Translations under genes and position numbers: made by a program
The notes under the pieces: generated by a model
The model's input: only the letters and a program-made list of their open reading frames with translations
Told to the model about the DNA's origin: nothing
The model's database searches: none
NCBI GenBank assembly: GCA_001687465.1
Contig: LVLI01000204.1
Location: 62,001 to 126,000 of the forward strand
DNA: 64,000 nucleotides
Direction of reading: 5' to 3'
DNA from: Halocafeteria seosinensis
Lineage: Eukaryota > Sar > Bigyra > Bicosoecida
Part shown: positions 21,616-34,600 of the stretch, piece by piece
How the letters are laid out: each line of letters begins with the position of its first letter
Numbering within the stretch: the first letter of the stretch is position 1

Positions 21616-21709
21616 GAGGCGTATGTTTATTTGACAACGCCCAGCAACCCCTGTTAGAATAGGTATTTTAAACTAGCTAGCAAAATATATATGCTATTAA
21701 CACAGAGTC

Positions 21710-22717
<1,008 letters not shown>

Positions 22718-23163
22718 GGCTGTGTGATTCTCTAAGCGCTATAAAAGTTTCCCAACAAAAGAGCACGGGCTGATACTGGGGCTGCTTGCTGACGTCCTCG
22801 GACAGGAACGGTCAAACCAGGGCAATCATACAGTCTGTGTCCTTGCAAGGAACATGTGAGAACATGTTCGCGGAAAGGGGGTGAGTCAGTTTGCGGGGAT
22901 TAGCAGTGCAAGAACTTCACAGTCGTAAAACGACAAGCAACCAACTGACGACAATTCAGAAAGAAGCACTGACACGAGATGTTTCAAGCAGTGGGATAGA
23001 CACGAATGCATGTGGGTTATACCAAAAAATGTAAACATTACGTGGGTAATCGTGAAGGGGTATGGTAGAACTGCTATTGAACACAATTATACCGCGCACT
23101 CCGTATCAATCCTCCTCGAATTGTCCTCGTAAGATACAACTTCCATTAACAGCATCCTGAAAC
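22718..23163. other. Intergenic region, nothing recognised
   Basis: This is the upstream region of adenylate kinase and the downstream region of the TPR gene, both on the minus strand. Only short unsupported frames are present. Confidence 0.45.
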
Positions 23164-24753
23164 TTAGGATGTGGCTTCAGCGGAACGACCTAGTTTCTTC
23201 AGCGACAGTTCCTTGTTTCTGTGGGCTTTCTGATCATTAGCATCCAGGGCGATGGCCTTATCGTAGCACGCAATCGCCTCCTCGTGGCGACCCAAGTTAG
23301 CAAGGGAGACACCTTTGCCCATATACGCATCCTTGTCATTTCCATCAAGCCCAATGGCAGTGTCAAAACATGAGATAGCCTCTTCGCGACGACCTAACTT
23401 CGAAAGGGATACTGCTTTGTTTCTATATGCACTCTGGTAAGTAGGATCTACTGCTATCGCTTGATCATAACATGCAATAGCTTCCTCACAACGGCCTAGT
23501 TTCGAAAGAGAGATGCCTTTGTCGAGGAAAGCCTCCTTATACTGACTATCGATTGCAATAGCGTGATCGTATGACATAATAGCCTCTTCACGATAGCCTA
23601 ATTTGGAAAACGCTACGCCCAGACCCTTATAGGAAACCTTATCAAGGCTATTCAACTTGATAGCTTTATCATAGGAAACACAAGCGTCTTCCCACCTGCC
23701 CAACTTGGATAGGCATGAACCGTTCTTCCCATAACACACTTGATCGTTGCCTTTTCCAAGGCCCGCATCGAAGCAGGAAATCGCCTCCTCATAACGCTTA
23801 AGCTTCTCTAGCAATATTCCCTTTCTGATATAAATGCCCGCTGGTGGCCCATACACCCCTAAGCCACCAGCTGCGGTTATGCATTTATGGTAGCCATGCA
23901 AGTCTATCGCTTGATTATAGCATGAAAAGGCTTCCTCATCTTTACCCAAAAGCTCCAGTGCTTTGCCCTTGTCGAAAACGGCTTGCCAATGATCGGCATT
24001 CAGCGCAAGCGTTTTATCGTAGTATTCGATAGCTTCCTCAACGTAGCCTGCCCTCACAAGCGAGGCAGCCTTACCGTAGTGATACTCATCATTGCTACTA
24101 TCCAACGAAATAGCTTTACTGAAGCACTCAATACTCTCCTCATACCGACCCAAGTGCCCGAGCGCACTACCTTTATTCCGATAAGCAAATGCATCGTTGG
24201 GATTCGATGCGATAGCTTCATCATAGGAGGCAAGGGACTCATCATAGGCACCCTGTTGCAAGGATAGCATGGCCTTGTCGTTGATCGCATCAAAGTAGTT
24301 ACTATCCAGTTCAATGGCCTTATCATAGGCTGCGCGAGCTTCCTCAATTCGGCCCAGTCGCGCCAGTGAAACCCCTTTGACGTGGTACGACATCTTGTCC
24401 TTCCGGTCCAGCGCAATGGCTTTATCATAGCATGCAATCGCTTCCTCATTGCGTCCAACATTTCTCAACGATATCCCCTTGTTGTAATAGGCTTCGTTAT
24501 TGTCCCGAAACAAGGCAATGGCTTTGTCATAGCATGGGATAGCGTCTTCATCGCGTCCTAGTCTCGACAAAGCCACCCCTTTATTGTGAAACGCCTCCCG
24601 ATGTTTCTTATCCAAGGCGATGGCCCTATCATAGAAGGAAATGGCTTCGGTATCGTAGCCTGCGCCTTGCAATGTCATTCCTTGGGTAAAAGCCGCTTGC
24701 GCACGTCTATTACGGCTGTGGTACGGAGGCGCTGTGCCTGGAACTTGATACAT
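23164..24753 (-). CDS. Tetratricopeptide repeat protein, 15 tandem repeats
   Basis: A 529-residue single-exon protein built almost wholly of 34-residue TPR units, 14 complete and one partial at the C-terminus. The consensus is A-Y-x-NKG-x-SL-x-LGR-x-EEAI-x-CYDKAIALD. There is no signal peptide, membrane segment or catalytic domain. Repeat 8 is followed by a glycine-rich insertion of about 15 residues (AAGGLGVYGPPAG) that breaks the regular register. The repeats are very alike, which indicates recent internal duplication and a superhelical scaffold for binding partner proteins. Repeats of this style are common in bacterial and algal proteins; partners cannot be read from the sequence. Confidence 0.9.
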   Translation of the reverse strand: MYQVPGTAPPYHSRNRRAQAAFTQGMTLQGAGYDTEAISFYDRAIALDKKHREAFHNKGVALSRLGRDEDAIPCYDKAIALFRDNNEAYYNKGISLRNVGRNEEAIACYDKAIALDRKDKMSYHVKGVSLARLGRIEEARAAYDKAIELDSNYFDAINDKAMLSLQQGAYDESLASYDEAIASNPNDAFAYRNKGSALGHLGRYEESIECFSKAISLDSSNDEYHYGKAASLVRAGYVEEAIEYYDKTLALNADHWQAVFDKGKALELLGKDEEAFSCYNQAIDLHGYHKCITAAGGLGVYGPPAGIYIRKGILLEKLKRYEEAISCFDAGLGKGNDQVCYGKNGSCLSKLGRWEDACVSYDKAIKLNSLDKVSYKGLGVAFSKLGYREEAIMSYDHAIAIDSQYKEAFLDKGISLSKLGRCEEAIACYDQAIAVDPTYQSAYRNKAVSLSKLGRREEAISCFDTAIGLDGNDKDAYMGKGVSLANLGRHEEAIACYDKAIALDANDQKAHRNKELSLKKLGRSAEATS

Positions 24754-25226
24754 TTTCGCTCTTATTGTCCTCGGGGAGGAAGGGAATATTCAATAAAATT
24801 ATACGTGAAAACTTTTGATGTCGTCAATCAATACACCCGTTGTCACTCATAGAGGAAGCGAAAATCCCGTCGTTTCAAATGCAGTTGAACTTGAAGTTCC
24901 ACACTGGGCCGACTCAGGAAGTCGTTGAGACGGAAAAAGCGTTAGCCTGTCGAAATCTACTCATTTTCCGGTCATAATTTGATGGAAGATGGGGGATAGT
25001 AGTAGCAGATGGTCCGTCTCCTGAATCCTGGGACCGCCGTGGACCTGTACAACCCACCCAGAGCCGCTACGCCAGACCTTCTGGGCCAGAAGGTGTCGCT
25101 CATCATGGTCTTGGTGCTTTCCAGCCTTTCGCAGGGTGAGAAAATCATGATGCACGTCTAATAAATACAAGATTCTTGAAAGATTGAGCATCGGAATTAC
25201 CACGGAGGAGTTCGGTGACTCCTCGG
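24754..25226. other. Intergenic region, nothing firm
   Basis: This region lies between the TPR gene start and the stop of the ketohexokinase-like gene, both minus. An 89-codon minus-strand frame at 24961-25230 overlaps the kinase stop. It lacks motifs and a convincing splice link and is not called. Confidence 0.4.
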
Positions 25227-26365
25227 TCACGCATCACCTGCGCGGGATATTGCTTCTCGGGGAAATCCAGTATACTTGAGTTTCTCTGAGACAATCGCTG
25301 AGGCTCCTGCAAGAGCTTCCATCACTGCTTTATTATTCAACTTCGGGAAATGATGTGACTGTACTAATCGCGTGATGAAACTCGCTATAAATGTATCTCC
25401 AGCTCCTACTGAATCCACGACATCTGTAGTAGTTACAGCAGGAACATGGACAAGTTTGCTGTCTTCTACTCCTTTCTCAAAGTACGCAAAGTAGGAGCCT
25501 TTATCTCCCCATGTTACGATCCAGTACTGACTCTGAGAAGGAGGGGCTTGTTTCACCAAGCCACTAATGGCTTCTTCTGGAGTATCCCAGCCTCGTCGAC
25601 TGCAGAACTCTTTTGAAATGAAAATGACATCTGCAAACTGGAGTAAATTCTCCACTGGTGCTTCCTTTCTATCTTTCTCCAGCTCTAAAGAAATAAGTGG
25701 TCGCTTGTCTGCTGGTTGGCTCCGAATTTTCTCCATCATCCGCCCATACTCTACTACATTTCTGGCTTCGAAATGCACCCAATCAATTCCCGTCGATAAC
25801 TTTGAACTCTCCATTGTGGCTTTAAATTCCTCATACGAGAGTTCCGGGAAATTCGGGTCCTTGTAGTGTAGTATCGTTCGACTTCCTGTTTCTTCGTTAA
25901 AGATAATGTGGGATACGGGCATGGTCGTATCTTGGCGCGAGACAGTAGGGGAATGGTATTGTACTCCATGCTCCTCCAAGTTTTTCCACGCCACCCTGCG
26001 AACAGTGCCAAGTACAGCGTTGGGACCGTCAACCTCGTTTCTATTTATCACTGCACTTACGCAGAAGTTGGATCCGCGGTCATGGAGGTCATGGATCCAA
26101 TAAATATGCTCTCGCTTCCCAGGATCGACGCCACCACAGCTGAATTGGCTGCATTCCCTCCTCGTCGACGGGAGATTTCCTTCACCGAGCACTCGACATC
26201 TTCTACGGGATAATGGGGCACCTGTAGTACAATGTCTATGCAGCAAATTCCCACGAACGCCATTCTTCCTCGGCGTTTATCCTCACATTCAGACGACATT
26301 GTCACGAAGAACGAATGTTTACTAGGTGCATATTGATTGTGGTATGGTATGACATGACTTGTCAT
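25227..26365 (-). CDS. pfkB-family sugar kinase, ketohexokinase-like
   Basis: An ATP-dependent sugar kinase of the ribokinase/pfkB family. Two exons, 26365-26061 and 25995-25227, give 357 residues; a second possible start is at MSSECEDKRRG. Near the N-terminus GICCIDIVLQVPHYP and the GGN-type motif RRRGGNAANSAVVASILG are characteristic. The middle holds SHIIFNEETGSRTILHY and IDWVHFEARN, which match ketohexokinase (human sequence pattern WIHIEGRN) better than ribokinase. The C-terminal signature DVVDSVGAGDTFIASF contains the catalytic Asp and anion-hole glycines. The likely reaction is phosphorylation of fructose or a related ketose at C1, but substrate choice is inferred. Confidence 0.88.
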
Positions 26366-26866
26366 GCAAACGATGATCCATTGTGCATTGTGTGTCCAAG
26401 TTCTAGCCTTCTACGCTTGTGAAGTTCGCTGAGACGAAGGCCCTTCGCCGCAGGGCCTCGTCGAAGGCGTTTTGGCGAGCTGAAATCACAGTGGGATGAT
26501 CCAGAGGCTAAGCGATATCAGTACCTCAGTTAGAAAACAAATTGGGGGAAATGATTCGTATTCGGGAGGCCTATGAAAACTCGGAAATTACCAGTTTCAA
26601 AGTATCGCCGATCGTGTGTTCGGCAGACTTCGGGTAGACCATAAACGTTCAGTTTGCACCATAGGAGTTAGTTATGCTACGCCAAAAATAGAGGTAAAAC
26701 TCCCTCCTGAGCTTCATGCACAGTTAGTCGGTTGACGACAGTCTGACATTGCTCTCAGTTTCTGTACTGTACTTGCTGAACTGTAACACTGGAAGCCTAT
26801 CCATCTGTCTGGTGCCTTGCATTGGCCATCATGACACAGGCACCTCACTTCTACGACACTCTAGTC
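26366..26866. other. Intergenic region, nothing recognised
   Basis: This region lies between the kinase start and the rhomboid gene stop, both minus. No ORF of note, RNA gene or repeat was found. Confidence 0.45.
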
Positions 26867-28180
26867 TCAAACTCCATTTCGACCTTGTTGTTGAGGCTTT
26901 GGGTTAGCGCTGGAGGTGTCCTCAGTATCACTGGTAGGTACACGCTCGTACGAGCCATGACGGGAAGAGCTGGGAATCATGTTGCTCAAGCGCCCTAATA
27001 GACTGGAACGCTCCCCACTTCCGGAGTCGGAAGTAGCACTTCCACGTTCTCCGCTCTCGACATCTGCAGCGCTACCAGTAACAATAACCCCTTCGGCAAC
27101 TCTCCGCGGAGCAGTGCCGCCTGAAGGTTGAGAGGCTTGTCTCCTAGATGAAGACGATCCGCAAACGGAGGACAAACAGGACCTGATGCCCGAGAAGAAA
27201 CCGGATACCATACCCATAATTCCACTAGTTGCAGACCTGCTTGGCAACGTCCATAGACAGAAAGGACATATAAGAACAATATCCCAAGAAATATGCGATT
27301 TTTCTGAATAGTACATACTGTTGATTGGCGGAGCTTTCGAAGCCAGGAGGGTGATCAGGACACCTTACATAATTAGAGCGTCTGCTCATCCGCTGTAAAA
27401 ATCCATCTTGCTCCCACTGTTGGACTTTCGCGTTACTGGGGAATACCCAGTTAAGGGCCCCATAAATGTACATGAAGCCGGCCAAGATGCCACAAAGATG
27501 ACCCATAAGGCTTATGTTTGGCATAATCACTTGAATTAGAGCCATGAGTACCCACGGGTACAATTTCGTCGGAACTTCAAAGAGCCCAAACACTGACCGT
27601 GTGGGAAATGGCGATAATGCCGTCTCTAAGACGGCCATCGAGAAGATAACTCCAGAGAATCCTACCGCTGGCTGATATAACTTTGCAACACCTCCTACTG
27701 GAGAGGGCAAGAAGTGTATTATCCAGGAAACACCCACGTACAGTGAGCCACCGAGGGTCATCATCCAGAAGACCAAAATCATATACGGTCCTGTCCCAAA
27801 TATAGATTCCTGCAAGTAGCGCAAAATAGCGTGTGATCCTCCCCCTTCAGTTTGAATGCGTTGGGTCTGGAGCTTACCAGTGCACTTCCCAAGCTCATGA
27901 CAGACATCATGTTCATGCCGATATGCATGAGTCCTCCATGCAGCAGCGCAGCACTGTATATCCTGTAGATCTGGCCATTGTATATGACTGGCGCAGCTGC
28001 GATAGCGTACTCTCCGACGGAGAAATCAAAGAGGCTCTGAGCGACAAATATGCCAATGTTGACGGCTAGAATTGTTAGAGTTCCAAGCGGTATTCCATTG
28101 AGGGCTTCCTGTACTCGGGACCCCGAGGATCCTTCAGACGAAGGCGAGCTCATTCCGGGCCTACCAGGATACCTTCGCAT
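26867..28180 (-). CDS. Rhomboid-family intramembrane serine protease
   Basis: A multi-pass membrane protease that cleaves membrane proteins within the bilayer. Exons are 28180-27878, 27809-27319 and 27236-26867, giving 387 residues. The family features are present: HGGLMHIGMNMMS (the HxxxN-type helix 2 motif), the catalytic serine in GFSG at Ser153 and the catalytic histidine in MGHLCGILAGFMYG-like helix 6 at His205. The layout and short loops resemble RHBDD1/RBL-type rhomboids of the ER or mitochondria. The last 120 residues are cytoplasmic, Ser- and Gly-rich and disordered, with no UBA or zinc finger. It shares a 194-base divergent promoter region with a four-helix membrane protein. The active site appears complete, so I regard it as a protease rather than a pseudoenzyme. 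Confidence 0.88.
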
Positions 28181-28374
28181 TATAAAAGAGACATCATTTC
28201 AACGAAATGCTCCGGGGAGCGGCCATCTACAACTCTGTTCGACCTCGATGAACTCATGGAAAATTTTTCGTCGGTAAGAACTCGACGAAATGTTTGCTTT
28301 ATTGTGCAGACTATGCATTGAAATGGAGCCAATATCAGCGTTTTACTGGATTTGTTCAGATTATATCAGTATGA

Positions 28375-29085
28375 ATGTGTACAACAATTTCCACGGAATT
28401 GTTTGGTAAAATGGAGCAAATATCATGGAAACAGAGAATCGCCTTGGAAGCGCTCTTGGCAACGCTCTGGATACTGAGCTTGATGGGAATCTTTTATGAA
28501 CCGGGTATTATGAGGTCAAAGCAGTTTTTCGGGTTATTGGCAGTACTCTATATTTTCATTCGACTGCTAGCGGCTGGTATTCGATTGACGTGGATAAAGT
28601 GTCGACAATATAATGTGGAAGGTTCGTATGCAATTCCCAGTGGAATTGTGTTGACCAGTCTGGTTGCAAAGTTCTTGCGCTTTATGTGCCACAGATGTCT
28701 TCGTAGCGGCCATTCTAGGTGGCATCATTTTCGTGTGTGGAGTTTGGCAACCCTGTAAGTGGAACTGAAGAAAAGAATCACCAGAAGGCCGGGACCATTA
28801 TGTCTTCTTTGCTTCGTGCTTACAGCGCTTAACTCTCTGGCACCAATACTGAAACCATACATGGGAACAACAGGATTTCGGTTCTTCCTCAAATTCCTTA
28901 GGAGTGCCAAGAGAGAATATAAGATTGTGTTGGAGACGACATGGAGAATACTAACTCTGTTTGCTGTTTCGCGCGTGTTGTATATCTTGTATAGGACTCC
29001 AGCCAGAGGCTGGGATTGGGGCGCAGTATACAGCAAGCTGCAAACCTCAGAAGAGAAGTCTACTGTGGAAGAGACCGAAAACTAG
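28375..29085 (+). CDS. Unknown four-helix membrane protein
   Basis: A predicted 188-residue protein from three exons, 28375-28621, 28695-28754 and 28826-29085. The joins restore a hydrophobic segment, DVFVAAILGGIIFVCGVW, which is lost if intron 1 is read through. Four hydrophobic helices are visible: ALLATLWILSLMGIFYE, FFGLLAVLYIFIRLLAAGI, the segment above, and RILTLFAVSRVLYILY. The C-terminal tail is short and charged. I do not recognise the family. An internal start at MEQISWKQ is possible. The gene is divergent from the rhomboid gene, but no functional link can be shown. Confidence 0.7.
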
Positions 29086-29242
29086 CAGTTGGTCGTGTTG
29101 AATACAGTTGACATGTAGCAGTCGCTGTGCGAGCGGGCTGATAATCAACTTTGATGAAGCCATCCACTTGTTGTTTTCCCTTGAGGATGCTTAACCGTGG
29201 GCTATCTTACCGTTGGCGAAGTCTCCTTTCACCAATTCAAGT

Positions 29243-30559
29243 TTAGACCATATAAGCTGGCGGAGGTTCCGTGTCCGTGTAGTTGTATCCGTAATTGGTC
29301 GCTTGCCTCGAAGCATCTGCTCCCGGGACTGCATCGTATGTGTGTTGTGCTGCTGAAATGCTCGGAGACGGGTACGCCGCTGCGTTGTGTGCTAAATTAG
29401 GATCGACTCCATTTTGATAGTACGGTGCGACCGGAGGATTACCATATTGTGGGTTAGTCCACGCGACATTTGAGTATCTAGCTTGAGGACTCGACGTGCT
29501 TTGATGTCCTGCCCAGGATCTTATGTGTGGCCCCTGCGATGATACCTGAAACAAAGAACATTAAAACACGCATGTCTTTGTAAAACACCTCTGAATTAGC
29601 ACTTACAGCAGTATGTTGCGTTGATTTCATCACGTTGGTCATCTGCTCATCATAGTCACACTTGTGAAACGCCGGCATCCTTCTTAACAACCAGATAATT
29701 TTGCGTACCTGTACGTGCCTATCTCCTATGTCTAGGGGGTTCTCGTAGCGTTGGCCAGCACCAGTAACGCTCTTTGGTGGGCTCGATCCTTTACCACCGC
29801 ACTTCTTGTCAAAGCTTCTGAAACATCGATAGTTTATTAGAGAAAATACTACCGACAAATATGGGGCCAGGAAAGAGGCACAGCTGGAAAGCGATTCTCC
29901 GTAGAACCCTAAGAACTGCAGCAACAACAGACCGAAATACGCGGTCGAAGGTGGAAACGCAACTGCTGCACACGATATCTACCTGGTTTAAGATCCCTAG
30001 AATTCCGCAAGCTAACCAATTAAAACCTGCAATGTTTACGAGGTCGAATTCCACCAAACTCAGAACGGAACACGCAGATGAGAACCTACAGAAAGTTTTC
30101 CAAAGGACTCGATTCTCGCTGATCGGTATTTCCTGGCGGATCCTTCGCATGAGCATAACCAGTAACAGAGCCGACACTATCATTTGAATTTTCATTATGG
30201 CGAACAAGTAGAGACTGGCCGTCGCTTTGGTGGTCAACAACTGGGTCTGCTCTGGTGAAGGGGCGAAATCGAGCTGATGCGCTGTTGTCGAACCAGCTAT
30301 CTCCACCTGAAGCAGCGAATACACAGGAAATCATAACTCCCTTTTGAGCAACTTATGTTCGTCGACAACAACTTACATCGACAACGTAAAAGAGAGCAAA
30401 AAATGCCTGAGAGTGTAGGATGGCGTAGTCAGAATACTCCGAGGGGGCCTCGTACGAGCACATGAACCAGACGGGGGCAACCAGCATTGCCACATGGAGG
30501 AACCCGGAGGCACATCCTAGGCAAGTAGCTGCAACAATTTTCAAGTAGAGAGTAATCAT
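29243..30559 (-). CDS. Unknown multi-pass membrane protein with C-terminal PY motif
   Basis: About 351 residues from five exons: 30559-30377, 30306-30090, 30026-29983, 29915-29607 and 29545-29243; all joins keep frame. Five hydrophobic segments lie in the first 210 residues, such as LKIVAATCLGCASGFLHV, IQMIVSALLLVMLM and FLAPYLSVVFSLINY. The C-terminal 140 residues are cytoplasmic-looking, rich in Pro, Tyr, Asn and Gln, and end TEPPPAYMV, which contains a PPxY ligand for WW domains such as those of Nedd4-type ubiquitin ligases. The start is uncertain: I use the first in-frame ATG (MITLYLK). Stop codons lie just upstream of 30613, and an extra 5' exon within about 30610-30820 is possible. Family not recognised. 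Confidence 0.65.
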
Positions 30560-31647
30560 AGAGACGCTCTCAAACTTTGCGTCGTAATTGGTACGCACCC
30601 AGTCCCTTTTCACTCATCAGCGGTGTTACGAATGCTACTGGTATGACAGTACCAATACCGTCCCATTAAAGCATACCACCCATGAACTGGCATCCTTTTC
30701 ACTTGTCCTGCTACAACCACATTGTATAATGCTGGAGAATCTACCACACTCTTCCACCACCACCGTGAGCGGGAAATTCCGTTTGGAAGTTGAATTGAAA
30801 GGGAACACTTTACCCAATGAATCATCTCGTTTTTCTTCTTTTCCAGTTTATGAAGTCTAATAATGTAGTAAGATTGTCGGTGTGTGTGCGAGTAGTCTTT
30901 AAAGAAGCGCGTTACTTTGTTCTCTCTGATACCGTTTTTCGTTTTGTATTATATTGTCCTGTGTAATGGGAAGTTGATAATCCAACAAGCGGCGAGTTTA
31001 ATCGGAAAGAGCCATATTTGTTTGTGTACGATCTCATGGTGGCCCCCCTTCATTGCTGATAACGTGCCGGAGTCATAGAATATAAATTAAAGTCGTCTGA
31101 GCGAAGGGAGGGATTGGAATCACATTATACCGTGTGTATATATATTCACACACATATGGTATATATATATATGTGTGTGTGTGTGCACCACACGCTTTGT
31201 CGAAGAGGCAACCAACCGGTAATTTGTCGCTCTAAAGTAGTCACAGGCCTGATCTAATGAGTAAACTATGATTTACCCTTTTCAAACTTCTAGCGCTAAC
31301 TACGCCAGCCTTCCCACAAATGCATTGTAACCTACCACAGGGTTCGTGAATCAATATAACTACACCTGTATCTCTGGGCACCACGACATAACTCACCTAC
31401 AGATGTATTGTGTGTACATCAAGTTTTCAGAAGTACTTGAGGCATCGTTCTAATTCAGTCCTGCAGTCGACAGCATCTTCCGAAAAGGTCTCTTTCCTTT
31501 GACCGCGTTTTTCTGTGACGCTTGGCATACGTGGATGTGTCAAGTATTGCTCGCCTCATCGTTAAAGTAACGAACTGTGGACGCTGTCAATCACCAAATC
31601 TGGCTTCGTCTGATTCATGTGATACTATATATCACAGGATGTGCGCA
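30560..31647. other. Intergenic region with AT/GT microsatellite
   Basis: Over 1 kb lies between the PY-tail membrane protein start and the coiled-coil protein stop. The left part may hold an unrecognised 5' exon of the membrane protein. The centre holds a simple repeat at 31130-31194. No other gene is supported. Confidence 0.45.
31130..31194. repeat. (TA)n/(TG)n microsatellite with inverted symmetry
   Basis: Alternating TA and TG/CA runs, with GTGTGTATATATAT followed by CACACACATATG and then a TA run leading to GTGTGTGTGTG. The TG and CA blocks are inverted relative to each other, so the tract could form a hairpin or left-handed DNA. It is likely a hypervariable simple repeat. Confidence 0.8.
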
Positions 31648-34600
31648 TCAACCAGTGTTTGCACCTTCTTCCCCGTCAGGAGTCATCTCGCGAAACGAGC
31701 TTCCACGGCTCGTCCAACTACTCCCTTCGCTTAGTGTAAACGATGTTTTCTTCTTGAAGTCTTCTGGATAATTCGACGAGGTTTCCGTATCGTCACTCAA
31801 ATCCCACCCACCTGCTTCGTCGACGGAATCTCTCTTCAAGTCCGTTTCGCCACTATCTTGTTTAGTATCACCCTCCACAACGTCTCTTTCGGAGTTTTGT
31901 GTTTTATCATACTCATTGAGAGACCCGCTGCTCTCAGCGCAGTCTTTCCCAGCGTCAAGTTCTCCTTTTGTCTCATGCTCTTCTTTTTCGCCTGTATTAG
32001 ATTCACATTCTTCCTCAGTGCGTCGGGTGTCTCCACGCTCGCCAGAAGTGTGGCTGACAGTAGTAGAGGCTTGCATGTCCTCATTCTCCTCCTTATCGAT
32101 TGTTCTAGTTCTTTCTTGCTTTGCGGTTTCCGTTGTCCCGGTCGTCTCGCGTTCTTCCACTTCACTTCCATGTTGGTGCTCATGTGACACTATATGCTCC
32201 TTGCCCTCTTCTGCGGCGTGAGTTGTTCCATTCATCTCTTCCGTCTCATCTTCCTTGGGACAAGATTCGTCCCCCGGAGGCTGCTCTATTTCATTGTGCT
32301 CTCGAGTACTCTCTGTTGTACCAGTGTCATTGCCTTCCTTGAGCCGTTCCACTTCGGGCTGGACCCTTTCCACGATACTGGGGGATTCCTCCATTCTCAC
32401 ATTAGTACTATCTCTAACTAGCCTTTCCGAACTGCTCTCTGGTTCTGACTCCTTCCCGCTAGTGGTGGGAGGTTCCTCATTAGTATTAGCAGCAGAAGCT
32501 CCCGTCGTGGTTTTTAAAGAGCTGTCATCAACTTCGATGCCCTGCTCAGGGAGGGCATTAGGACTATGGGTAGTGCCTGTCCCATCCTCTTGCACATCCC
32601 TTTCTAGCTGCGCAGAACCTTCGTCCTTGTTTTCGACCTTATTATCTACTGTTGAATCAATTATGTCACCGTTTTCATCAGCCGTGGAAGGCACTTCGGA
32701 AGAAACCATCTTAATGTCACCTTTAACATTTACCAACGGTTCGTGCGAAGCCTCTTCGTGTTGGTGGTTGGGAGTCGTTTCGGGAGTTTCTGCTGCTGAA
32801 TTTGGAGCAAGTCCAGGAGTCCCAGCAGACTCATCTAGCAAGCTCTCAGAAAGCATTTTACGATGGCTGTCTGGCGACTTGTTCTCACGAAGATGTGGCG
32901 AGGACCATGGCGAGCCCGACCCTGGAGACTCTTCCCATGATGAGGAGTGCAGCGGCTGAGACACTTTTGTATTCGGGGAGTGCGGATTCGCTTGAGTCGC
33001 CCTGGGGTACTTTGAAATGTTCCTTGTCTCTAGAATTATCGGAGAGCGGTATTCAAGTCCATCAAACTCATTTTCAGACGTATCGTGCTGCTCTTCCAAT
33101 CTATCCACGTTTTGCGTACCATCTCCCTTTCCATTTGACTCACCAGCTTGCGAAATCTTCGTATTGGGGGAGTGGGGATTAACCATATATTCTCGTGCAT
33201 ACTCACTCATTGTCCATGTATGAAGTATCTTCGGAACCGACTCTTCTGGTGTGCTTTCTACTGACTGCTGCTTAGATGAAGTTGCTTCAAACGATATTCT
33301 CTTCATTAGGCACTTCAGTTCTCGATCAAATTGCTCAAGTCTCGCTTCCGTGCTCTCTGCAAATTCCCTAAATTTTACCGCCGTTTCGTCGCTTGAACGC
33401 TGCACTAGTGATTTCTCTGCTGCCGATTCAAGGCTGTATGTCTTGTCGACCACGATTTTAAGATTATGCCCAACGATGTCCATGCAATGCGCCAATGCAC
33501 ATACGACTCTGGCTACACCATCCTCATCCCGCAAACAACGGAGAACTTGTCGTCTCCCTGGGGAGAGCACTTCGCCCCTGGAGCCGTCCTCACTTGTTCC
33601 AGCGAGTGACGAGAACCAGCGGAAGGACAGTTCCACCTCAGGATCCAACTGCCACAGAGGTGCTGCAAATTGACTTCCTTCAGGACTAATCGACTTTTGA
33701 AAAGCATATGGACTGCCTAGCTGATTGTTACGGACAGGAGTGGATTGTTGGACTCCGGACCGAGGAGGAGATTGAGCTACAGCCATGCCATTTGACTTTA
33801 GCGACGCAACATCATTACTCACCGTGCCCAGCTCCCTTCGAAGACTTTTTAGGTCTTCACGAAGCTCATTTTCCAGTCCTTTTATTTGGGTGGGAAGGTT
33901 GTGTTGCGCTAGTCCCTCAATAGATGAGACTCTAGTTCGGAGGTCATCAATCTCGTCCTTCGAAGCCACAGAGCCGGTAGACACTGGTTTGTCACTGAGA
34001 TATAGAGCAGATTTTACTTTGGCAATGTCTTGATCGTGTTGGTTCCGAGAAGCATTAAGTGATGCAATGTCTTGCTGGAGTTGATTTCGAATACCGCTCA
34101 AAGCCTTTTCATGGTTGTCGACATGCTTCCGAACAAAAGCAGCCACCTCGTCTGTCTTTCGGTTGTTGAATTCCAGCTCTAGAACCTTTTCCTTCAGCGA
34201 GTTGATGCTTTGTTGCATTGTTTGCAACTGACCGTACATTAACATTGCAGTAGACATGTCCAACTGATTGTAAGACTTGCTCTCTGAGTCCTCATTACCA
34301 AATGGTACCAGAGCATCTTGGATTGGTGATATATTACTCTGGGGTTTACCAGTCCTGAGAACCTGTTGGCTCTTCTGACGCTGAGGCGTTTGGTTGTTTG
34401 CTTCTGAGCCTTTACCGACGGTCCCTGGAACAGTAGTATGTGAGACTCTGTGATTTAAATCTTGTATTTCTCGCTGCACGTTCATCATGTCCCGTGACAT
34501 TTGTTGAAGTCGACTCTTCACCTTGTTAAAGTCTGTTAGCCTACTTTCCTGTTCCAGTTGATACAGTCGCCTGTCTAAATTATCCATCCGTTCTTGAAGA

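Noticed and set aside
24961-25230. 89-codon minus-strand frame downstream of the kinase
   Set aside because: It overlaps the kinase stop, and no splice link adds family-like sequence; the kinase already ends at the usual point.
28181-28188. TATAAAAG as TATA box for the four-helix protein gene
   Set aside because: It is nearly 190 bases from the ATG, directly abuts the rhomboid start codon, and similar AT-rich words occur elsewhere by chance.
30610-30825. Possible extra 5' exon of the PY-tail membrane protein
   Set aside because: Candidate joins need introns under 50 bases with poor signals, so the first in-frame ATG at 30559 was used instead; it remains possible.
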